A DNA stretch of 11,554 bases from Planctomycetota bacterium (lineage in GTDB: Bacteria > Planctomycetota > UBA1135), in contig JAQBVK010000050.1 in the NCBI GenBank assembly GCA_027623585.1, positions 1-11,554 on the forward strand, given 5' to 3'. Both the position numbers and the translations under genes were made by a program. Under the pieces are notes generated by a model, which worked only from the letters and a program-made list of their open reading frames with translations, searched no databases and had not been told where the DNA came from. Below are positions 1 to 5,388 of the stretch, piece after piece; positions within the stretch are counted from its first letter, which is position 1, and each line of letters begins with the position of its first letter.

Positions 1-46
1 GGGCAGCACGATGCCGCCCGGCCCGGAAGAGTAGCGCTGCCGCTGC
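1..46. other. Window edge downstream of the leftmost gene, no gene seen
   Basis: This short edge follows the TAA at 47-49 on the minus strand. GGCAGCAC (2-9) can pair with GCGCTGCC (34-41), giving an 8-bp stem with one wobble and a 24-nt loop. No T-run is visible before the window ends, so a terminator cannot be claimed. Confidence 0.2.
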
Positions 47-859
47 TTAGAGCTGAACCGGCGGCGCAGCCACGCAGGTCGCCATGTCCACCAGTTGCAG
101 CACGCGTCCGCATGCCGCTGGCGGAAGGTTCACGTTCAGAGCGCCGACGCCCGAAGCGTTGAGCGACATGAAGCCTGCGAAGGACGGCGCAGCGAGCGAG
201 AGTTGCAGGCCGAGGCAAGGCTTGTTCGGGCTGTTCTGCGTGAAGTTGCCGGGGGCGCCGTGCAACATGGCCATCGAGCCATTGGGCGTTCCGCCCGAGG
301 CGCTAATCGTCACGGGGCCGGGGCAGGAACCGATCACTTCCACGATCGGGCCGGTCCACACGAAGGTACGGAATCCCATGTTGTCGGTGGAGCCGACCGA
401 AGCGCCGTTCAGGTAGAAGTTGCCCGGATAAGGATCATTGGGCCAGTACATGTTGCCCTGGAAGCCCATGCCCTGGCTGTCACCGTGAATGCGGATCGTG
501 AACCACTCGCCAGCGATCACGTGGATGCCGTAGGGCATCGGATCCACCGGCACGTGATCATTGAAGTTGATGCCGCTCGGGCCGACTTGGCCAGTCCACA
601 GCACCGCGCCCAGGTTGCCCACTTGACCCGCGATCAATTCGACGGTTGCGTGGTCGTTGGGAAGATAGGAATTGAGCGAGAGTTCGAAGCCGGCGAGCGG
701 GCCGGTGATCCCCACCGCAGACTCCTGCTCCCAGACCAAGCCGGGAATGGCCGCGTTGTAGGAGGAGTTGTGGTAGTCGCTGACCTGATCCAAGGTCCGC
801 TGAGCGAAGGCCGGGACGCTCAGGGCAAGCGTGGCGAGGAGGACGGGAGTGAACTTCAT
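47..859 (-). CDS. Secreted protein with four-cysteine C-terminal module (intact paralogue)
   Basis: The product is a 270-residue exported protein of unknown function. Residues 1-19 form a Sec signal peptide (MKFTPVLLATLALSVPAFA, then Q20) with a typical A-x-A cleavage site. Residues 21-175 look like an all-beta extracellular domain, rich in G, N, W and Y. Residues 176-270 form a module shared with three other proteins in this window: it opens with GSCPGP, continues with LHGAPGNF, PCLGL, NASGVGAL and ACGR, and closes with VDMATC and a short hydrophobic tail ending in L. The only cysteines are C179, C215, C250 and C262, all in this module, which suggests two disulfides in the mature protein. 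The ATG at 857-859 is chosen because it gives a complete signal peptide; no Shine-Dalgarno is evident. The gene lies 44 bp downstream of the coiled-coil gene on the same strand and is closely related to the broken gene at 1446-2120. Extracellular location is well supported. Any role in surface display or adhesion is inference. Confidence 0.85.
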   Translation of the reverse strand: MKFTPVLLATLALSVPAFAQRTLDQVSDYHNSSYNAAIPGLVWEQESAVGITGPLAGFELSLNSYLPNDHATVELIAGQVGNLGAVLWTGQVGPSGINFNDHVPVDPMPYGIHVIAGEWFTIRIHGDSQGMGFQGNMYWPNDPYPGNFYLNGASVGSTDNMGFRTFVWTGPIVEVIGSCPGPVTISASGGTPNGSMAMLHGAPGNFTQNSPNKPCLGLQLSLAAPSFAGFMSLNASGVGALNVNLPPAACGRVLQLVDMATCVAAPPVQL

Positions 860-875
860 GGCAGCAGTCTACTGA

Positions 876-890
876 AGTTTCCAGGAAACT
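876..890. promoter_or_regulatory. 15-bp perfect palindrome upstream of the secreted-protein gene
   Basis: AGTTTCC-A-GGAAACT is a perfect inverted repeat with 7-bp arms around one central base. It lies 16 bp before the ATG at 859, inside the 44-bp gap after the coiled-coil gene. Its size and symmetry fit a dimeric regulator site. It could also fold as a tiny hairpin in the 5' leader, although a one-base loop is unlikely without opening part of the stem. No known regulator is recognised. Confidence 0.35.
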
Positions 891-903
891 GCGAACCTTT
901 TGA

Positions 904-1398
904 TTACGGGAAGGCAGCGTAGTGCGGGTCGAGGCGGATTTCGGCGACCTCATCCCCGGCTACGACCACGCGGCCGCGGACCACGGTGCCCCTGCGCAGG
1001 GCCTGGACCCGAACTTCGGCGGGATCGGCCTCGAGTTCGGAGTCCTCAGAAAGAATCCGCACGGAGTGATAGCCCTCGTCCCGGAGGAAACGCAGGGTTC
1101 GTGCCCGGACCGACTGGAGGCGCGTGCCGCTCACCGTCCCCGTCTCAGGTAGAGCCGCGGCGAGATCCTCGACGCGGGACAAACCCTCGCCAAAACGGTC
1201 CAGCCGTTCGTGCAGGCTGCCGAGGTCCGCCGCCTCAACGACGCGCGCCAGGGCCTGGACTCGGTCCGGCAAGAATGCCAGCGCACGAAACTCGTCAAGC
1301 CGCTCACTGACCTCTTCGAGACGCCGGCTCTGGCGCCACAGAGCAAAGAGCGCGACTCCGAGCAGCAGCGCCAGCAGGACGATGAGGGCAAGTTCCAA
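904..1398 (-). CDS. Small membrane-anchored coiled-coil protein of unknown function
   Basis: I do not recognise this family. From the TTG at 1396-1398 the product is 164 residues. Residues 2-20 form one strong transmembrane helix (LALIVLLALLLGVALFALW) followed by the basic stretch RQSRR, so the rest should be cytoplasmic. Residues 22-85 are rich in E, L, R, A and D with heptad-like spacing (RLEEVSERLDEF, LHERLDRFGEGLSRVEDL) and are a probable coiled coil. Residues 90-164 form a small alpha/beta tail (YHSVRILSEDSELEADPAEV, then a V/R-rich beta segment, ending HYAAFP). The reading frame is also open upstream to TTG codons at 1437 and 1476; the last would overlap the preceding gene by 31 bases. 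I prefer 1398 because it places the helix at the N terminus and leaves the strong hairpin at 1407-1434 outside the coding sequence. No start has a convincing ribosome binding site. The gene sits between two paralogous secreted-protein genes, probably on one transcript, but it shares nothing with them. Confidence 0.65.
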   Translation of the reverse strand: MELALIVLLALLLGVALFALWRQSRRLEEVSERLDEFRALAFLPDRVQALARVVEAADLGSLHERLDRFGEGLSRVEDLAAALPETGTVSGTRLQSVRARTLRFLRDEGYHSVRILSEDSELEADPAEVRVQALRRGTVVRGRVVVAGDEVAEIRLDPHYAAFP

Positions 1399-1406
1399 GG
1401 TCGTAC

Positions 1407-1434
1407 CGGGGGCGGCACCAGAGTACCGCCCCCG
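1407..1434 (-). other. Very stable 12-bp hairpin between two genes, no U-tract
   Basis: On the minus strand CGGGGGCGGTAC pairs with GTGCCGCCCCCG around the tetraloop UCUG. This gives 12 pairs, one of them a G-U wobble. It begins 11 nt after the stop codon of the broken secreted-protein gene (1446-1448) and ends 8 nt before the preferred TTG start of the next gene. No T-run follows it, so it is not a canonical intrinsic terminator. It may protect the upstream mRNA 3' end, attenuate the downstream gene, or block ribosome access to it. If the downstream gene starts at TTG 1476 instead, the hairpin lies inside coding sequence. Confidence 0.5.
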
Positions 1435-1445
1435 CAACGCAGCGA

Positions 1446-2120
1446 TCAGAGCACGATCGGGTTGCTCGGCAGGCAACTCGTCAAGTCAACGCCCTGCACG
1501 GTGCGGCCGCAAGCGCCCGGAGGCGCGTTGAAGGAAAGCGCGCCCGCGCCGTTTGCGTTCATCGGAACGAAGCCACCCAAGCTGGGATTGCTGATCGCCA
1601 ACGCGAGTCCGAGGCAGGGGCTCGAATTCTTGATGAAGCTGCCCGCCGGACCGTGCAGGACCGCCAGATTGGCCAGCGGCGTCGCTCCTGTGAAGGAAAG
1701 CGTGACCGGTCCCGGGCAGATGCCCGTGAGCGTCAGGTGCGGACCGCTGGGCCCCGTGAGCATGTAGGTGTTGAAACCGATCCTCCAGCCGCAGTCGGCG
1801 AAGCAGCCGGGACCGTTGAGGTAGAGCGGCTGCGGATAGGGAGGAGTTCCGGGCGGCGCGACGTACTCGCCGCGGATTCCGGCAGTGGAGTTGCCCACTG
1901 TTCGAATTACCCACAATTCACCGGCACTCAAATTGATGCCAGCGCTGCTGATTTCCACCTCAAAGCCCTCAAGGGTACCGGCGATGCCGGTCTTGATCTC
2001 GATTTGCCAGGTCAGACTGTTAACGCCGACGTTGAACCAAGCGTTGCCCATCGGGCTGGATTAGTCGAGGGTACCGGTCTGCGCCGGGGCGAGGAGTGCG
2101 AGAAGGAGGAGGGGGTTCAT
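1446..2120 (-). pseudogene. Broken secreted-protein gene: nonsense codon after the signal peptide plus internal deletion
   Basis: The natural start is ATG 2118-2120, which encodes a signal peptide (MNPLLLLALLAPAQ) followed by TGTLD and then an in-frame TAA at 2061-2063. The same frame continues (SSPMGNAWF...) to the TGA at 1446-1448. The paralogue at 47-859 aligns without gaps across the stop: QRTLDQV matches QTGTLD-stop-S, so the TAA sits exactly where the paralogue has Gln25. This fits one C-to-T change in a CAA codon. After FEVEI the sequence jumps to GINLSAGE, omitting about 45 residues that the paralogue has (roughly its 63-110). The C-terminal four-cysteine module is complete (GICPGP, PCLGL, ACGRTV, LTSC, ending IVL). 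An internal ATG at 2049-2051 would give a 201-aa product with no signal peptide, so it could not be exported in the normal way. Alternatives are a sequencing error at 2061-2063 or readthrough/recoding. It starts 38 bp after the pyrC-like gene stop. Confidence 0.75.
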
Positions 2121-2158
2121 GAGGTGTGAAGCCAATCGTGGAGGTTCATCTCACGGTA

Positions 2159-3535
2159 TCACATAGGACGGCTTTGTGGCGCCGAGCGGATGGGACGGCC
2201 GATCGGGTCCCCAACCGCCGCGCCACCACTCATGACCAGAGCGCCGCGGAGGTAGACCTGCTGTGGAAAGGCGCGCAACTCCCATCCGTGGTATGGACTC
2301 CACTTGGATTTGGAGGGCAGTTGAGACTCGTCGACGATGCGCGATGCGTCGGGGTCCACGATCACAAGATCCGCATCCATGCCCGACGCAATGCTTCCCT
2401 TTCCCGAGAGTCCGAACTCGCGCGCAGGTCCGGAGGTGACGGCGCGCAGAAGCGCGTCGAGTGGAACTCCATGACGGTCATGCACCGCAACGATCAGCGG
2501 CAGCAGCAGGTCCACCGAAGGGAAACCCGAGGGGGCCTTGGCGTAAGGCCGATCTTTTTCCTCGAGCGGATGCGGCGCGTGGTCGGTGCCGATCGCACAA
2601 AGCGCACCTTGGGTAATCCATGCACACAGACCACTGCGATCCGCAACGGACTTGATGCTGGGGTTCACCTTGAAGCGATTCTGGCTCGCTTCATGGGCTT
2701 CATCCGCGGTGGCGAGCAAATAGTGCGGCGCAGTGGAGCCCTGAACCGCATGACCCGCAGCCGCAGCCTCGGCCACCATGCGCGCGCCCTCGGTGGTGGA
2801 GATGTGGAAGACGTGCAGTCGCGCGCCGACCTCGTGCGCAACGCGCATGGCATCGGCGATGCTGCGCGTTTCCGCAGCGGCGGGACGGTTGAGATCGTGG
2901 CGGTCGCGTAGTTCCGGTGCTAACTCGGCCGCAGCGGCGTCCATGACCGCGTTGTCTTCGCAGTGCGCGACGATCGGCACGCCGGCTTCTGCCGCGGCGC
3001 GGAACCAGCGCCGCATGGTCTCTTCGTCGTCCACACCGCCCGCGCCGGTGGAGCAACCGAGGAAGCATTTCACCGCCGGAGTCAGGGACCGCATCGCGGC
3101 CAGGTGCGGAAGCGCTTCCTCGACCAGAGACCCGTAGGGCGCGTAGTCCACGCGCGAGATCCCGCGCAGCGCAGCCAACTTCTCGCGCAGCAGGTCCGCG
3201 CTGCTCATGAGCGGCGGATTGTTCTGAATCTCGCACACCGTGGTGACGCCGCCGTGCAGCGCGCCGAGCGAACCCGTGGCGTAGCCTTCCTTGCGCACCA
3301 AGCCCGGCTCACGGAAGTGGACGTGGCAGTCAACGAGTCCAGGGAGGAGCCAGCGGCCATCAAGTTCGACGAGCTCAGCTCCGGTCGGGATCTCGGCATG
3401 GGTTCCTGCGAACGAGATGCGGCCGGACTCGTCGCTCACGACAGTCCATCCGTCCTGCCACGCGTGACCGTCAAAGACACGTCCGCCGCGAAAAACGCGG
3501 CACGGGGTGGAGGCGTGGATGACTGCGCGGGGCAT
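2159..3535 (-). CDS. pyrC: Dihydroorotase (class I, metal-dependent amidohydrolase)
   Basis: The product is a 458-residue cytoplasmic amidohydrolase, most likely the dihydroorotase that interconverts N-carbamoyl-aspartate and dihydroorotate in pyrimidine synthesis. Family landmarks appear in the right order: DCHVHFREPG (69-78, metal ligands H71 and H73), K156 in VKCFLG (the probable carboxylated bridging lysine), AHCED (190-194, H191), HVFHIST (241-247, H244), NRFKVNPSIKS (286-296), and GTDHAPH (316-322, catalytic D318). KGSIASGMDADLVIVDPD and SPYHGWEL follow near the C terminus, as in PyrC proteins. The usual MPNT segment is replaced by QNNPPLM (104-110), so allantoinase or another cyclic amidase is possible, although the FREPG and DHAPH-EEK pattern favours dihydroorotase. 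Its length is slightly above the usual 420-430 residues. ATG 3533-3535 is the natural start; the gene is divergent from the M61 peptidase gene, with a 70-bp gap. It is the first gene of the minus-strand block, but its neighbours have no evident link to pyrimidine synthesis. Confidence 0.85.
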   Translation of the reverse strand: MPRAVIHASTPCRVFRGGRVFDGHAWQDGWTVVSDESGRISFAGTHAEIPTGAELVELDGRWLLPGLVDCHVHFREPGLVRKEGYATGSLGALHGGVTTVCEIQNNPPLMSSADLLREKLAALRGISRVDYAPYGSLVEEALPHLAAMRSLTPAVKCFLGCSTGAGGVDDEETMRRWFRAAAEAGVPIVAHCEDNAVMDAAAAELAPELRDRHDLNRPAAAETRSIADAMRVAHEVGARLHVFHISTTEGARMVAEAAAAGHAVQGSTAPHYLLATADEAHEASQNRFKVNPSIKSVADRSGLCAWITQGALCAIGTDHAPHPLEEKDRPYAKAPSGFPSVDLLLPLIVAVHDRHGVPLDALLRAVTSGPAREFGLSGKGSIASGMDADLVIVDPDASRIVDESQLPSKSKWSPYHGWELRAFPQQVYLRGALVMSGGAAVGDPIGRPIRSAPQSRPM

Positions 3536-3605
3536 GGGGCGTCCGGCGGTGCGTACCGCTAGAATTCCAAGTCAGCGTAGCCTTGCCTGCGCCGTACATC
3601 CTTCG
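3536..3605. promoter_or_regulatory. Divergent promoter region between pyrC-like gene and M61 peptidase gene
   Basis: This 70-bp gap must hold the start signals for both genes if they are independently transcribed. On the plus strand TAGAAT (3560-3565) matches the sigma-70 -10 consensus at five of six bases and lies 40 bp before ATG 3606, but no good -35 box is found at the usual distance. No convincing minus-strand promoter was found. CGGT-GCGT-ACCG (3547-3558) forms a small inverted repeat just upstream of the -10-like box. Confidence 0.3.
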
Positions 3606-5387
3606 ATGCGACGCATCCTCTTGCCTAGCCTTTTGGTCGGCGCGCTGCTGGCCGCTGCCCCCGCCTTCGCGCAAACGCCCTTCGATCTCACCGAGGTCGC
3701 CTGGACCTTGGAAGCCGAGCCGAGCGGTGAAGCCTTCCAAATGGAGATGCGGCTCGCGCCGCTGCATCAGCGCGAACGAGTGATTCTGCGGGTGCCCTTG
3801 TGGAAGCCGGGCTCCTACAACTTCGCGAACTTTCAGCGCATGGTCCGCGATCTGGTGGTGACGGACCAGAGCGGCGTTGAGCGCACTGCGACGGTCTGTG
3901 ATGATCGTACTTGGCAAGTGGACGCGCGCGGCGCCACCGCCTTGACGGCGCGCTATCGGCTGATTGTGGACAACGTCGCGGACGCGGGCGCAACTCCGGC
4001 GGTGATGCGCAACGGCCCGGAGACCTTTCTCTACGCCGAAGGCACCCAAGAGCTGCCGCACACCCTGGAGTTCAAACTTCCGAAGGACTGGGACCACGCC
4101 AGCGGCCATCGCCCGCATCCGCTCCGCACGGCGACTTGGTATTCACCGAATTACGACGTCTTCGTGGACTGCCCGATCGTGGTCGGCGAACTCGAACGCT
4201 TCTCCTTCGAGTTGCACGAGCGCCCCTTCGAGGTGGTGCTCTACGGCAAGCGCCCGACCGAAGCGCAGCTCTCGCGCGAGGCCTGGGTCGAGAAGGTGCG
4301 CCGCATTTCGGACGCCGCGTGGGACGTGGTCGGAGACTTTCCCTTCGAGCGCTACGTCTATCTGTTCGGCTTCACCGACATCGGAGGCGGTTACGGACTG
4401 GAGCACTTGAACTCCACGACCATCGAGTTCAACCATGGCGCGATCAAGGGCGGCGCGATCGACGGACTCGAGAGCGTCACGGCCCACGAATTCTTTCATC
4501 TTTGGAACGTCAAGCGAATTCGCCCAGAGGCGCTCGGGCCGTTCGACTACGCCAGTGACGTGCGCACCACGGACCTGTGGTGGATGGAGGGCGTGACCTC
4601 CTATTACAACGACGTGATCTTGCAGCGCGCCGGTTTGCGCGCGGATCGCGCGCATTGGTTCTTGGACGAACAAGCGCGCAATGGCCGCACCCTGCTGGTT
4701 TCGCAGGGATACGGAAAACTCTCTCCGGAGCGTTCCTCGTGGACCATCTGGGACGGCAGCGGCCGCCAAATCTCTTATTACGACCAGGGTCAAGCGCTCG
4801 GATTGCTGCTCGACGTGCAGATTCGGCATCACACGGACAACCGGCGCACGCTCGACGACGTGGTGCGCTTCCTGAATCGCTGGGTCGACTATCCGGATGC
4901 GGGCCTTCGCCCTGGAGATCTGGAGCGCGCGGTGCGATCGATCAGCGGTTGGGATCCGTCCGAGTTCTTCGAACGACACGTGGCCGGCAACCGTCCTTTC
5001 CCCTACTCCGAAGTGTTGGCTCTCGCCGGCGTGAAGGTACTCGAGCAACGCGTGGGCGACGCTTTCCTCGGGCTCGCGCTCGACGAAGAGTTGGCGTTGA
5101 CGCGGGATGAGCCGTCCGCGGAACTGCGGATCGGCGACAAAGTGGTGCGCATCAACAACCTTGGCGTACGCAATACCGATGAGGTACAGGCCGCAACCGC
5201 GGACCTGGCGCCCGGAGCCACCGTGGAACTCGTGGTCGAGCGCAGGGGCGCCGGCCGAGTCAAGGCGCCGTGGACGGTCAAGGAACGTGATCGCAGTAAC
5301 CTGCGCTTCACGATCGACCCGAATGCTACTGCCGAGCAGACGGCCATTCTCGAAGGCATCTTGACGGGCGCGCCCCGTGGAGTCTGA
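3606..5387 (+). CDS. Exported M61-family metallopeptidase with C-terminal PDZ-like region
   Basis: The product is 593 residues from ATG 3606. The frame is open back to 3507, but 3606 gives a complete signal peptide (MRRILLPSLLVGALLAAAPAFA, then Q23) and avoids overlap with the divergent pyrC-like gene. The N-terminal domain carries the family motif WKPGSYNFANF (near 66-76). The catalytic domain has GGGYGLEHLNST (260-271), the zinc motif HEFFH (294-298) followed by LWNVKRIRPE, and WWMEGVTSYY with E328 as the likely third zinc ligand. The M61 family includes glycyl aminopeptidases and broader PDZ-containing peptidases. Residues about 475-570 resemble a PDZ domain (IGDKVVRINN, then a VELVVERRG strand), which in this family is thought to regulate or present substrate. 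All key residues are present, so the enzyme should be active in the periplasm or at the surface. Its stop TGA is followed after one base by the ATG of the repeat-protein gene, which suggests coupled production. The substrate is unknown. Confidence 0.88.
   Translation: MRRILLPSLLVGALLAAAPAFAQTPFDLTEVAWTLEAEPSGEAFQMEMRLAPLHQRERVILRVPLWKPGSYNFANFQRMVRDLVVTDQSGVERTATVCDDRTWQVDARGATALTARYRLIVDNVADAGATPAVMRNGPETFLYAEGTQELPHTLEFKLPKDWDHASGHRPHPLRTATWYSPNYDVFVDCPIVVGELERFSFELHERPFEVVLYGKRPTEAQLSREAWVEKVRRISDAAWDVVGDFPFERYVYLFGFTDIGGGYGLEHLNSTTIEFNHGAIKGGAIDGLESVTAHEFFHLWNVKRIRPEALGPFDYASDVRTTDLWWMEGVTSYYNDVILQRAGLRADRAHWFLDEQARNGRTLLVSQGYGKLSPERSSWTIWDGSGRQISYYDQGQALGLLLDVQIRHHTDNRRTLDDVVRFLNRWVDYPDAGLRPGDLERAVRSISGWDPSEFFERHVAGNRPFPYSEVLALAGVKVLEQRVGDAFLGLALDEELALTRDEPSAELRIGDKVVRINNLGVRNTDEVQAATADLAPGATVELVVERRGAGRVKAPWTVKERDRSNLRFTIDPNATAEQTAILEGILTGAPRGV
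5379..5382 (+). promoter_or_regulatory. Ribosome binding site inside the end of the peptidase gene
   Basis: GGAG lies 6 nt before ATG 5389 and within the last codons of the M61 gene. It is one of the few clear Shine-Dalgarno matches in the window. It favours ATG 5389 over the in-frame GTG 5377 as the start of the next gene, and with the TGACATG junction it points to translational coupling. Confidence 0.6.
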
Positions 5388-5388
5388 C

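Noticed and set aside
2120..2149. Ten-codon leader ORF (MNLHDWLHTS) whose TGA overlaps the ATG of the broken gene
   Set aside because: The TCATGA overlap is suggestive of coupling, but an ORF this short with no clear ribosome site occurs easily by chance.
3507..3605. Longer N terminus for the M61 peptidase (start at 3507)
   Set aside because: It would overlap the divergent pyrC-like gene and place a polar 33-residue extension before a perfect signal peptide. ATG 3606 is better.
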